From Kocuria dechangensis (GTDB lineage: Bacteria > Actinomycetota > Actinomycetes > Actinomycetales > Micrococcaceae), in the NCBI RefSeq assembly GCF_014636775.1, contig NZ_BMEQ01000008.1:100287-164286 (forward strand): DNA of 64,000 nt, read 5' to 3'. The translations under genes and the position numbers were made by a program. The notes under the pieces were generated by a model. That model did no database searches and was not told the DNA's origin. It saw nothing but the letters and a program-made list of their open reading frames with translations. This document shows positions 1 to 7,986 of the stretch, piece after piece; positions within the stretch are counted from its first letter, which is position 1, and the number at the start of each line of letters is the position of its first letter.

Positions 1-75
1 GCCCGCCCCACTTGTGCCCCGTGACGCGCGCCGGAAGCCGTGGCAGGATGAGGCCCACACACCGTGGAGGCGAGC

Positions 76-903
76 ATGGGCGAGGTCAGACGACAGGCCG
101 GACGGGCGGCCGATGCCGCGGACGACGCCACGGACTCCCGGGGGTTCCTCCTGGCCGCACGGGCGGGCTTCGTGGCCTCCGGCCTGCTGCACGTCATGAT
201 CGGCGTCATCGCCCTGCAGGTCGCCACCGGCGGCACCGGCCAGGCCGACCAGAGCGGCGCCATCGCCCAGCTCGGCACCGCCCCGGGCGGACGCGTCCTG
301 CTGTGGGCGTGCTTCCTCGGCTGCGCGGCCCTGGCCGTGTTCTTCCTCGCGGAGGCCCTCCTCGAGGGCCGGGGGCGCTCGGGGAAGGAGGCCCTCAAGA
401 AACGGCTCAAGGCCGGCGGCCAGGCCGTGGTCTACGGCGCGATCGGCGCGATCTTCGGCGTCTACGCCCTCGGCGGGACCAGTGACAGCAGGGAGTCGTC
501 GCAGTCGACCAGCGCGCAGCTCATGGCGAACCCCGCGGGCGTGGTCCTGCTGGTGGCCGTGGGGCTGGGGCTGATCGTCGCGGCCGGGTACTTCGTCCAC
601 AAGGGCGTCACGAAGAAGTTCGAGGAGAACCTGACGGCCCTGCCGCCCGGCCGGGCGGGGACCGCAGTGCGCGCCCTGGGCACCGTGGGCTACGTCGCCA
701 AGGGGATCGCGCTTGGGGTGCTCGGCGTGCTGTTCGTCGTGGCCACCGTCAAGAGCGAGCCCGCCCAGGCCTCGGGGCTCGACGGCGCCCTCAAGTCCCT
801 CCAGGAGCAGCCGTTCGGCGTCTGGCTGCTCGGCGCCGTGGCGCTGGGACTGATCTGCTACGGGCTGTTCATGGTGGTCCGGGCCAAGTACCAGCGGATG
901 TGA
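76..903 (+). CDS. DUF1206 family membrane protein
   Basis: This 275-residue protein has about six hydrophobic segments arranged as three pairs. Each pair opens with a related arginine/glycine-containing stretch (ARAGFVASGLLH near residue 30, QAVVYGAIGAIF near 120, RALGTVGYVAKGIALG near 200), which is the three-fold layout of DUF1206 proteins. The family is common in actinobacteria and cyanobacteria and has no established biochemical role. The ATG at 76 was chosen over an in-frame GTG at 64 because a GGAGG ribosome-binding site lies at 66-70, inside the longer reading. It is 40 bases upstream of the zwf paralogue on the same strand, so co-transcription is possible. The product is an integral cytoplasmic membrane protein of unknown function. 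Confidence 0.85.
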   Translation: MGEVRRQAGRAADAADDATDSRGFLLAARAGFVASGLLHVMIGVIALQVATGGTGQADQSGAIAQLGTAPGGRVLLWACFLGCAALAVFFLAEALLEGRGRSGKEALKKRLKAGGQAVVYGAIGAIFGVYALGGTSDSRESSQSTSAQLMANPAGVVLLVAVGLGLIVAAGYFVHKGVTKKFEENLTALPPGRAGTAVRALGTVGYVAKGIALGVLGVLFVVATVKSEPAQASGLDGALKSLQEQPFGVWLLGAVALGLICYGLFMVVRAKYQRM

Positions 904-942
904 GACCGCCTCGCCCCCGGGCGGTGGGAGGAGCAGGCAGTC

Positions 943-2316
943 ATGGACACCATCGGGACCTTGGTCGTTCTGGGCGCCACGGGCGACCTCACCTCCCGGC
1001 TGCTGCTGCCCGGCCTGGGGCGGCTGCTCACCGAACAGCCTGACCGCCGGCTCCGCCTGATCGGCGCCGACCGCGCGCCCCGCGACAGGGAGCAGTGGGT
1101 GGACACCGTCCGAGCCGCCTTCGACAGCGTCGAGGCCACCGGGCCCGCTGTGGAGCACGCCCTGGCCGGTGCCGACTACCTCGTCACCGACGCCACCGCG
1201 GCCGAGGACCTCGGCCGGGTGCTGGCCGCGGCCACCGGGATCCCCGCCCTGTACTTCGCCGTGCCCCCGGCCGTGGCCGCCCAGGCCGTCCAGGCCCTGC
1301 ACCGGGTCGAGCTGCCGGAGCACACCGTGCTGGCCCTGGAGAAACCCTTCGGCGTCGACCAGCCCAGCGCCTCGGAGCTGAACCGGATGCTCGCCTCCCT
1401 GGTGCCCGAGGACCAGGTCTTCCGGGTGGACCACTTCCTGGGCAAGTCCACCGTGCTCAACGTCCTGGGCCTGCGCTTCACCAACCGTGTGTTCGAGCCG
1501 GTGCTCCACCGTGAGCACGTCGCCAAGGTCGAGATCGTCTACGACGAGTCCCTGGGGCTGGAGAACCGGGCCGGGTACTACGACCGTGCCGGGGCGATGG
1601 TCGACATGATCCAGTCCCACCTGCTGCAGGTCATGGCGCTGGTCACCATGGACGCCCCGCTGTCCGTGCACGCCACCGATCTGCGCCACACCAAGACCGA
1701 GGCGCTGCGGGCCCTGCGTCCCTGGGCGGGGGACCCCGTGGCCGCCGGCCGGCGCGCCCGCTACACCGCGGGCACCGTCGACGGCCTGCACCTGCCCTCC
1801 TACGTCGAGGAAGACGGTGTGGACCCGGGCCGGGGGATCGAGACCCTGGCCGAGGTGACCCTCGAGTCCGCCACGTGGCGCTGGGCCGGGGTGCCCTTCG
1901 TGCTGCGCTCGGGCAAGGCCGTGGCACGCCCCCGCCGCGAGATCGCCGTGACCTTCCGGGACGTCCCCCACCAGCCGGCCGGGCTGCCCGGGGTGACCGG
2001 ACCCACCGTCCTGCGCATCTGTCTGAGCCCCGACGCCATGACCCTGGAGCTGAACGTCAACGGACCCGGCGACCCCTTCGTCGTCGACCGGGCCGTCCTG
2101 ACCGCCGACCTCGGCGCAGGACGGCTGACCCCCTACGGGGAGGTCCTCAACGGTCTCCTCGACCGCGACCCGACCCTGTCCATCTCCGCGGAGGCCGCCG
2201 AGCACGCCTGGGGCGTCGTCGACCAGATCCGTGAGGCGTGGACGTCCGGCCGGGTGCCCCTGGAGGAGTACCCGGCAGGGTCGGCAGGCCCCGAGCACTG
2301 GGCCTCCTCGGACTGA
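943..2316 (+). CDS. zwf: Glucose-6-phosphate dehydrogenase (second, divergent copy)
   Basis: It should oxidise glucose 6-phosphate to 6-phosphogluconolactone with NADP or NAD, the entry step of the pentose phosphate pathway. The 457-residue protein has the N-terminal nucleotide motif GATGDLTSR near residue 11, EKPFG near 135 and the active-site stretch RVDHFLGKS near 160, with the catalytic His-Lys pattern kept although canonical enzymes read RIDHYLGKE. It is about 55 residues shorter than the paralogue at 46838-48376 and clearly divergent from it. A GGGAGGAG ribosome-binding site precedes the ATG. It lies convergent with a 6-phosphogluconate dehydrogenase gene, so this locus encodes both oxidative steps but lacks the lactonase and OpcA found at the main locus. 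A different cofactor preference or expression condition is likely but not shown. Confidence 0.88.
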   Translation: MDTIGTLVVLGATGDLTSRLLLPGLGRLLTEQPDRRLRLIGADRAPRDREQWVDTVRAAFDSVEATGPAVEHALAGADYLVTDATAAEDLGRVLAAATGIPALYFAVPPAVAAQAVQALHRVELPEHTVLALEKPFGVDQPSASELNRMLASLVPEDQVFRVDHFLGKSTVLNVLGLRFTNRVFEPVLHREHVAKVEIVYDESLGLENRAGYYDRAGAMVDMIQSHLLQVMALVTMDAPLSVHATDLRHTKTEALRALRPWAGDPVAAGRRARYTAGTVDGLHLPSYVEEDGVDPGRGIETLAEVTLESATWRWAGVPFVLRSGKAVARPRREIAVTFRDVPHQPAGLPGVTGPTVLRICLSPDAMTLELNVNGPGDPFVVDRAVLTADLGAGRLTPYGEVLNGLLDRDPTLSISAEAAEHAWGVVDQIREAWTSGRVPLEEYPAGSAGPEHWASSD

Positions 2317-2362
2317 CACCCCGCGCGCACACCGCTGTGCAGGCCGTGGAGCGGGCCCATCG

Positions 2363-2387
2363 GACCCGGCTCCGACCGAGCCGGGTC
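2363..2387. terminator. Bidirectional hairpin terminator between zwf copy 1 and gnd
   Basis: There are perfect 10-bp arms (GACCCGGCTC and its complement) with a 5-nt loop, lying between the convergent ends of zwf and gnd. There is no U-tract, as is usual for terminators in this genome. Confidence 0.6.
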
Positions 2388-2398
2388 GAGGGGTGGTC

Positions 2399-3337
2399 CT
2401 ACTGCTCGGCCGGGTGGGCCGGTTCCTCCCCGGGGCCGGCCTCGACGTGCTCGGGTCCGGCGGCCACGTCCTTGACCGCGTGCCCGCCGAACTGGTTGCG
2501 CATCGCGGCGATCATCTTCATCGCCGGGGCCTCGTCCTGGCGGGAGGCGAAACGGGCGAACAGTGCGTTGGCGATGGCCGGCACCGGGACCGCCAGGTCG
2601 AGGGCGGACTCGACGGTCCACCGGCCCTCCCCGGAGTCCTCGGCGTAGCCGGCGAGTCGGTCGAGGTGCTCGTCCTCGTTCAGCGCGTTCACCGCCAGGT
2701 CCAGCAACCAGGACTTGATCACCGAGCCCTCGCGCCAGGAGTTGAAGGTCTCGCGCACCGAGGTGACGTGGCTTGCGGCCTCCAGCAGCTCCCAGCCCTC
2801 GGCGTAGGCCTGCATGATCGCGTACTCGATGCCGTTGTGGACCATCTTGGCGAAGTGGCCTGCGCCGTGCTCACCGGCGTGGACGAACCCGAACTCGCCC
2901 GCGGGCTTGAGGGAGTCGAAGATCGGCTGCACCTTCGCCACGGTCTTCTCCTCACCGCCGACCATGAGCGCATAGCCCTGGGTGATGCCCCACACGCCCC
3001 CGGAGACCCCGCAGTCGAGGTACTCGATCCCTCGGCGGGCGAGCTTCTCCGCCCGCGGGGCGTCGTGGATCCACCGGGAGTTGCCGCCGTCGATGACGAC
3101 GTCGCCCTCGCCCAGCAGCCCGGCCAGCTCGTCGATCACGGGGTCCACCACCGTGTCCGGCACCATCACCCACACGACCTGCGGTGCGCGGTCGATCCGC
3201 TCCACCATCGCGGCCAGGCTCTCGGCGTCCGAGAGCTCCGGGTCGGTGTCGTACCCGATGATGGTGTGCCCGGCCTGGCGCAGGCGTTCGCGCATGTTGC
3301 CGCCCATCTTGCCCAGTCCTACCAGTCCCATCTGCAT
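2399..3337 (-). CDS. gnd: 6-phosphogluconate dehydrogenase, short (about 300-residue) decarboxylating class
   Basis: It oxidatively decarboxylates 6-phosphogluconate to ribulose 5-phosphate. The 312-residue length marks the short class (YqeC/GntZ-like, often NAD-preferring in characterised members) rather than the roughly 470-residue form. Visible motifs are the Rossmann start GLVGLGKMGGNM, DGGNSRWIHD near residue 95, the substrate loop GVSGGVWG near 120 and the catalytic KMVHNGIEY near 175, with the Lys and Asn in place. The ATG at 3337 is chosen because a GGAG lies about 8 nt upstream and the Rossmann fold begins at once; a longer reading from 3418 adds only non-homologous sequence. It is convergent with zwf copy 1. 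Cofactor choice cannot be settled by eye. Confidence 0.9.
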   Translation of the reverse strand: MQMGLVGLGKMGGNMRERLRQAGHTIIGYDTDPELSDAESLAAMVERIDRAPQVVWVMVPDTVVDPVIDELAGLLGEGDVVIDGGNSRWIHDAPRAEKLARRGIEYLDCGVSGGVWGITQGYALMVGGEEKTVAKVQPIFDSLKPAGEFGFVHAGEHGAGHFAKMVHNGIEYAIMQAYAEGWELLEAASHVTSVRETFNSWREGSVIKSWLLDLAVNALNEDEHLDRLAGYAEDSGEGRWTVESALDLAVPVPAIANALFARFASRQDEAPAMKMIAAMRNQFGGHAVKDVAAGPEHVEAGPGEEPAHPAEQ

Positions 3338-3675
3338 GGTGTGCTCCGTCCTCGGTCGTATTCGGTTCCCACGGTCAGGGTCGTCAGCTCGATGCGGTGC
3401 GGTCGGACCAGATGCCACCGGCAGGGTGGTCGATCAGCGGAACGGTGCTGCCGGCGAAGGCGGCCGCGGCCCTTCCGATGATTTTCCACCCCTCTCGGAC
3501 GGTTCTGCACCCCTGTCCGGCCACGCCTCCTGCCGATGCTGGACGCGCGACCTCCGGCGAGGACGCCGCGCAGCGCTCGGTCCTGGGCGCTTGGTCCCGG
3601 GCGCTCGCTCCGGGCGCTCGCCTCCCGCCGTCGAGAAATGCGCACTGCGTGCTTGCGGGCAGCGGGGATCCGGGC
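3338..3675. other. Intergenic region upstream of gnd
   Basis: These 338 bases hold no credible gene. The stretch must contain the leftward gnd promoter, but I could not pick a convincing -35/-10 pair. It is rich in short GC repeats such as several copies of GGGCGCT around 3586-3620. No RNA gene or mobile-element remnant was seen. Confidence 0.5.
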
Positions 3676-3963
3676 TCAGACGTTCCCGAACGGGGACGGC
3701 CCGAGCACGAGGAGTCCGACGACCAGAGCCGTCGAGAGAACCGGGACGAGCGCGACCAGGCGCCGTCCCCGGACCGTCAGCCTGAAGATCACGGCCAGGC
3801 CGGCGACGATCAGCAGCAGCGACAGGGACCAGTTCCAGCGCCCGCCCTCGATCCCGGCGACGAGGGTCAGACCCAGGAGGAGTGTCTGGGCCGTGGCCGA
3901 GAGGAGTCCGAGGATCACGGCCCGGTCACCGCGGCGGCGGTTCGGGATCTCGTTCGTGCCCAT
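3676..3963 (-). CDS. Small three-helix membrane protein, paralogue A
   Basis: I do not recognise the family. This 95-residue protein has a short hydrophilic N-terminus (MGTNEIPNRRRGD), then three hydrophobic helices separated by a Gly/Trp turn (GGRWNW) and an arginine-rich loop (VRGRR), ending in GPSPFGNV. It shares the plan and sequence pieces of the gene immediately upstream at 3969-4271 (LGL-A-Q-LLLL, a G-W loop, RRR-V-VPV, ending LGPxPxG), so the two arose by tandem duplication. The start is an ATG only 5 nt after the neighbour's stop codon. A GGGAG lies about 13 nt upstream of it, inside the neighbouring gene. The two are presumably co-transcribed; the function is unknown. Confidence 0.65.
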   Translation of the reverse strand: MGTNEIPNRRRGDRAVILGLLSATAQTLLLGLTLVAGIEGGRWNWSLSLLLIVAGLAVIFRLTVRGRRLVALVPVLSTALVVGLLVLGPSPFGNV

Positions 3964-3968
3964 CGGGA

Positions 3969-4271
3969 TCACGGGCTCCCGACCGGGAGCGGACCCAGGA
4001 AGGAGAGCACGAACGCCAGGACCCCAGAGACGACAGGCACGGCGATGACGGATCGCCGCCGCTGCACCGTCATCCCGATGACGACGACCAGGCCGAGCAG
4101 CGCCAGCGCCATGGACGCGAGATGGCTCCACCCGCCCCACATCAGGCCCAGCACCAGGATGAACAGCAGGAGCAGCGTCTGCAGCACCGCGGCGGTGAGG
4201 CCCAGCACGGTGGCCGTGGCGTCTCCGCCGTCCGGCACGGGCATCTCCACCGCTTCACCCTGGCCGTCCAT
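3969..4271 (-). CDS. Small three-helix membrane protein, paralogue B
   Basis: This 100-residue protein has an acidic, soluble first 18 residues and three hydrophobic segments. The loops contain GGWSH and TVQRRRS, and the C-terminus is FLGPLPVGSP. The ATG at 4271 has AGGGGAAGG about 9 nt upstream. It is the first gene of a leftward pair with paralogue A and is divergent from the fructosamine-kinase-like gene, with 157 bases between the two starts. The family and function are unknown. Conservation of the duplication pattern is the best sign that both are real genes. Confidence 0.65.
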   Translation of the reverse strand: MDGQGEAVEMPVPDGGDATATVLGLTAAVLQTLLLLFILVLGLMWGGWSHLASMALALLGLVVVIGMTVQRRRSVIAVPVVSGVLAFVLSFLGPLPVGSP

Positions 4272-4415
4272 CGCTGGGTCCTTCCCCTGGATCCTGGGAG
4301 CCCTGGCCTCGATTTTACCGCCGGAAACGCCTGCCGGGGCAGGATCTTCCGGTGCTGGGGTGTGCTCCGGGTCGGTCGGATGCCTGCGTACCGTCCTTTC
4401 GCGGAGGAGATGGAG

Positions 4416-4421
4416 TAGAAC
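4416..4421 (+). promoter_or_regulatory. -10 box of a probably leaderless transcript (fructosamine kinase gene)
   Basis: TAGAAC ends 7 nt before the ATG at 4429, so transcription would start at or next to the start codon. The 7-nt spacer GGAAGGC looks like a ribosome-binding site but would lie outside such an mRNA. Confidence 0.4.
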
Positions 4422-4428
4422 GGAAGGC

Positions 4429-5298
4429 ATGAGTTCCCTGGACCTGCCCCACGACCTCACCGACGGCCTCGGCGTCGAAGCGGCAGTGCCGATCAGCGGC
4501 GGTGACACCGCGGCGGCGTACCGCCTCGCGACGGCCGGCGGGCCGCTGTTCGCCAAGACGATGGCGGATCCGCCCGCCGGGATGATGGCGGTGGAGGTCG
4601 CCGGGCTGCATGCCCTGCGGGAGCACACGCCAGAGGTCCTCGGGGTGCCGGAGGTCGTGCGCTGGAACGACCGGGGCATCGTCCTGGAGTGGATCGAGGA
4701 AGCGGACGGGAGGCGTTCGCCGGGCACCGAGGAGGAGTTCGGGCGCGGGCTGGCGGCGCTGCACCGGGCGCAGGGGGAGGCCTTCGGCGCTCTCGACCCC
4801 GAGCTGCCGGGGCGGATCGGGTCCTTCGAGGTGGACATGTCCCCGACCCAGGACTGGGCGGCGTTCCTGCTGGAGCGGCGGATCCGGCCGCTGGCGCAGA
4901 AGGCCGTCGGGTCCGGCCGGATCGACCCGCGCGCCGCCGACGTCGTCGAGGAGCTCGCCCCGCGTGCACGGGAGCTGGCCGGGCCGGAGGAGGCACCGAC
5001 CCTGGTGCACGGGGACCTGTGGGCCGGCAACCGGCTCGTGGACGTCCACGGGCGGAACTGGCTTATCGATCCGTCGGCGTACTGGGGCCACCGGGAGGTG
5101 GACATCGCGATGATGCTGCTGTTCGGCGGATTCGGGCAGGAGTGCCTGGCGGCCTACCACGTGGAGCACCCGCTCGCCCCCGGGTGGGAGGAGCGGGTGC
5201 CGTGGTACCAGCTGCCGCCGCTGCTGGTGCACGCCGTCCGGTTCGGCGGTGCGTACGGGGACGCGACGATGCGTGCGCTGCGTCGGCTGCAGCAGTGA
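4429..5298 (+). CDS. Fructosamine kinase family protein
   Basis: Members phosphorylate ketosamines (sugars on glycated proteins or amino acids), which destabilises the adduct so that it can be removed. The 289-residue length is typical of bacterial members. The kinase-like fold shows the catalytic loop HGDLWAGN at residues 194-201 (Asp196 as catalytic base) and the metal-binding IDPSAYWGHREVDIAM from about 213. The ATP-lobe lysine is probably in GGPLFAKT near 43. The ATG at 4429 begins directly on the family's N-terminus. The gene stands alone between the divergent small-membrane-protein pair and the Tat-exported hydrolase. The substrate is inferred from the family only. Confidence 0.88.
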   Translation: MSSLDLPHDLTDGLGVEAAVPISGGDTAAAYRLATAGGPLFAKTMADPPAGMMAVEVAGLHALREHTPEVLGVPEVVRWNDRGIVLEWIEEADGRRSPGTEEEFGRGLAALHRAQGEAFGALDPELPGRIGSFEVDMSPTQDWAAFLLERRIRPLAQKAVGSGRIDPRAADVVEELAPRARELAGPEEAPTLVHGDLWAGNRLVDVHGRNWLIDPSAYWGHREVDIAMMLLFGGFGQECLAAYHVEHPLAPGWEERVPWYQLPPLLVHAVRFGGAYGDATMRALRRLQQ

Positions 5299-5413
5299 CC
5301 GGCAGCGTGCGATCGCCGCCGTGTTCGCGGGATCCACGCGCGAGGGTGCCCCGCTCGGACGTCCGGTCTAGTGTGATGTGCATCCCACCCCTACCTGGCC
5401 GAAGGAGTCCACG

Positions 5414-6553
5414 GTGTCCTCTCACAAACCTTCTCTGTCCCGGCGCACGATGCTCGGAGGCTTCGCGGCGGCCGGAGCAGTCCCTCTCCTGACACCCGCC
5501 GCTGCGGCGGCCGTCTCAACAGCTGCCCCGTTGCGTACCGACGCACGGACCAAGATCGTTCTGCTCGGCACCAGCGGCGGCCCTGGCTGGGGCACCACCG
5601 AGCCGCCCCGGCAGGGCATCGCCTCCGCGCTCGTCGTCGGGGACCGCTACTACCTGGTCGACGCCGGCGAGGGCGTCGGCTTCCGGCTCATGGACGCGAA
5701 GCTGGGCAACTGGCAGACGCGTGCGGCCCTCAGCGGTCTGCGGGCGGTGTTCCTGACGCACCTGCACTCGGACCACATCAACGACCTCTCGAACATCCTC
5801 AGCCTCGGCGCCTACAACGGCCTCGGTCAGGCCGACATCCCTGTGCAGATCTGGGGACCGGGCAACCGGGGCGTCCTCCCGCCGAAGACCGGTTCCCACC
5901 CGATGCCTCCCATCGTCGCCCCGGAGAATCCCACTCCCGGCACAGAGGAGATAGTCGGCCTGCTGGTGCGCGCCTTCGCCACGGACTTCAACGACAGAGC
6001 CATAGACGGGGGCATGCCCGTCCCGCAGCACATGTTCGCCGGCCACGACGTCCCGTTGCCGGAGCGACTCGTGGACGATCCGAACGGGGACCCGCACCCG
6101 AGGATGAAGCCGGTCGTCTTCTACGAGGACGACCGGGTCAGGGTGTCGGCGACGCTGGTCCAGCATGCTCCGGTCTTTCCGTCCTTCGCCTTCCGCTTCG
6201 ACACCGAGGACGGCAGCGTCGTGTTCTCCGGCGACACCGGTCCGAGCGAGAACCTCATCCGGATGGCCCGGGGCGCCGACGTGCTGGTGCACGAGGTGAT
6301 CGCCACGGAGTGGGCGGCCCAGCGCTACCCGGAGCCACGCAGTCCCGAGGACGAGGCGGCGTTCCAGCACCTCATCAAGTCGCACACACCCGTGGAGGAG
6401 GTCGGCGCCGTCGCGGAGGCCGCCGGCGTTCCGACGCTCGTGCTCAACCACTTCGTGCCGGGCAGCTGGCCGGTCGAGAAGTGGCAGGCGGCGCAGACCG
6501 GTTACAGCGGGAAGGTCGTCATCGGGTCGGACCTCGACGAGATCGGCCTGTAG
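5414..6553 (+). CDS. Tat-exported metallo-beta-lactamase-fold hydrolase
   Basis: The first 35 residues form a twin-arginine signal: SRRTML at 9-14, a hydrophobic stretch and a run of alanines. The enzyme would therefore be folded with its metals and exported. The mature part shows the dinuclear-zinc motif THLHSDH at residues 115-121, later HAPVFPSFAFRF, then SGDTG with the bridging Asp, and LNHFVPG near the end, a layout like ribonuclease Z/arylsulfatase-type members. The GTG start at 5414 has GAAGGAG 7 nt upstream. It is monocistronic, and its 3' end nearly abuts the convergent Cys-rich gene. The substrate is unknown, but an extracellular esterase, sulfatase or lactonase role is plausible. 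Confidence 0.85.
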   Translation: MSSHKPSLSRRTMLGGFAAAGAVPLLTPAAAAAVSTAAPLRTDARTKIVLLGTSGGPGWGTTEPPRQGIASALVVGDRYYLVDAGEGVGFRLMDAKLGNWQTRAALSGLRAVFLTHLHSDHINDLSNILSLGAYNGLGQADIPVQIWGPGNRGVLPPKTGSHPMPPIVAPENPTPGTEEIVGLLVRAFATDFNDRAIDGGMPVPQHMFAGHDVPLPERLVDDPNGDPHPRMKPVVFYEDDRVRVSATLVQHAPVFPSFAFRFDTEDGSVVFSGDTGPSENLIRMARGADVLVHEVIATEWAAQRYPEPRSPEDEAAFQHLIKSHTPVEEVGAVAEAAGVPTLVLNHFVPGSWPVEKWQAAQTGYSGKVVIGSDLDEIGL

Positions 6554-6572
6554 CACCGGTGCGGCGGTCGCC

Positions 6573-6806
6573 TCAGACCCGGTCGGTGAGCCCGTGGGCG
6601 CCGGAGTGCTCGGCACAGTGGGCGCAGCAGTAGATGGTGCCGCCGGCCTCCACGCCGTGGCCGAGGACGCGGCACCCGCAGTGCGCGCAGGTCGGGGCCA
6701 TGGCGTGGGCCGCGCACTCGAAGCTGTCGAAGGTGCCGGTCCTCTCGCCCTGGGTGACGGTGAAGGTCTTGTCGTAGTCGTTGCCGCAGGTGTCGCAGGT
6801 GGCCAT
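6573..6806 (-). CDS. Small Cys-rich metal-binding (metallothionein/zinc-ribbon-like) protein
   Basis: This 77-residue protein has Cys at 4, 7, 31, 40, 43, 45, 60, 61 and 64 plus several His. The cysteines fall in CxxC pairs around a sequence that resembles MYM/TRASH and prokaryotic metallothionein zinc knuckles (TCDTCG, FECAAHA, CAHCGC, CCAHC). It should bind Zn or a similar metal in the cytoplasm. AGGAG lies upstream of the ATG. It is a compact stand-alone gene, convergent with the Tat hydrolase and 157 bases from the NmrA-like gene. Similar small proteins occur widely in Micrococcales, usually annotated as hypothetical. The exact role (storage, chaperone or stress) is not known. Confidence 0.8.
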   Translation of the reverse strand: MATCDTCGNDYDKTFTVTQGERTGTFDSFECAAHAMAPTCAHCGCRVLGHGVEAGGTIYCCAHCAEHSGAHGLTDRV

Positions 6807-6963
6807 GATCGTCTCCTGGTGGGAAGAACTCGCTAGCTGGCTGGGAAGGGGAGCTCGAGGGGTTCCCCGGTGTGCGTCCCACCACCATGGGCACTCCCGG
6901 GGAGCTTCACAACCCCTCGGACGTGATGCGGGCGAACATGTCGGAGGCAGGCCGCAGGGCCGC

Positions 6964-7818
6964 TCAGAGCATCGCGCGCAGGGCCTCGACCAGCGGGGTG
7001 GTGGGCCGGCCGATGAGCCGGGAGAGGTCCCCGGTGATCAGGTCCAGGGCGCCGTCCTCGATGTTGGCGTCGAGGGCGACGAGGAACCGTGCGGTCGCCT
7101 CGTCCACGCCGGCCTCCTCGAGCGCCGCCAGGTGCTGCTCGGGCGTGAGACGCCGGTACGTCACCTCCCGGCCCAGGACCTCCGTGAGCGCCGCGGCGAG
7201 CTCGTCGAAGCTCCACGCGTGGTCCCCGGACAGCTCGTAGGTCTGCCAGGTGTGCCCGTCCTGGGCCAGCACCGCCGCGATCGCCTCGGCGTAGTCCTCC
7301 CGGGCGGCGCTGGCCACCCTGCCGTCCCCGGCATTGGCCAGCAGCAGCCCGGTGTCCTCCGCGTACCGGAGGGCCGGCTCGTAGTTTTCGGTGTACCAGC
7401 CGTTGCGCAGGATCGTGTACGGGAGCCCGGACTCGGCGATCGCCTGCTCCGTGGCCAGGTGCTCCTCGGCGAGGATGAGCTTGCCGAGGTCCGCGCCGAG
7501 GACGCTGGTGTACACCAGGCGGGAGACCCCGGCCCGGACGGCGGCGTCGATCACGTTCCGGTGCTGTGCCACCCTCCGGCCCACCTCGCTGCCGGAGATC
7601 ATCAGCACCGTGCCCGCCCCCTCGAAGGCGTCGTCGAGGCTCGCCGGGTCGTCGTAGTCGATCCGTGTTGTCTTGAGGTCCAGCTCCGCGAGGGAGCCGA
7701 GCTTCTCCTCGTTGCGGCCCGCGGCCACGATGTCGGGGATCTGCACGTCGAGGCGCAGCAGGCAGCTGATCACGTGGCGGCCGAGCTGGCCGGTGGCACC
7801 GGTGATGACGATGGACAT
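6964..7818 (-). CDS. NmrA/SDR-type NAD(P)-binding oxidoreductase
   Basis: This 284-residue atypical short-chain dehydrogenase starts with the glycine-rich motif VITGATGQLGRHV at residues 4-16, followed by an arginine and lysine (GRNEEK) near 33 that fits NADP binding. The body resembles the NmrA/quinone-reductase QOR2 group, with VYTSVLGAD near 100 and the WYTENYEPALR region near 140. Some members are redox sensors and others reduce quinones; the sequence alone does not tell which. A GAGAGGAAC ribosome-binding site precedes the ATG. It is divergent from uvrB, with 168 bases between the starts. Confidence 0.85.
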   Translation of the reverse strand: MSIVITGATGQLGRHVISCLLRLDVQIPDIVAAGRNEEKLGSLAELDLKTTRIDYDDPASLDDAFEGAGTVLMISGSEVGRRVAQHRNVIDAAVRAGVSRLVYTSVLGADLGKLILAEEHLATEQAIAESGLPYTILRNGWYTENYEPALRYAEDTGLLLANAGDGRVASAAREDYAEAIAAVLAQDGHTWQTYELSGDHAWSFDELAAALTEVLGREVTYRRLTPEQHLAALEEAGVDEATARFLVALDANIEDGALDLITGDLSRLIGRPTTPLVEALRAML

Positions 7819-7974
7819 GAGGTTCCTCTCGACGGGCCGCGCCTGCGGGGGCGCGGTGCTGTGTCCGGTGCAACCGGGAGCGGCCGGGGCCTATTTCCCG
7901 GGCCCGTCCCGGCGGCCGCTCACCCGCCCTGATCGCCGGGGGAGGAACCCCGTTTCCGTGTCCGGGGCGGCGCG

Positions 7975-7980
7975 TAGCCT
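7975..7980 (+). promoter_or_regulatory. -10 box of a probably leaderless uvrB transcript
   Basis: TAGCCT lies 6 nt before the uvrB ATG, and no ribosome-binding site is present between the box and the start. A weak TTTCCG lies 16 nt further upstream. Confidence 0.45.
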
Positions 7981-7986
7981 TGTCCC

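Noticed and set aside
943..2316. Zwf copy 1 as a pseudogene
   Set aside because: It is shorter and divergent, but the frame is intact, the NAD(P) and catalytic motifs are present and a good ribosome-binding site precedes it.
3319..3645. Arg-rich minus-strand open frame of about 108 codons between gnd and the small membrane genes
   Set aside because: It has no ribosome-binding site or recognisable domain, overlaps the gnd start and promoter region, and has random-like composition.
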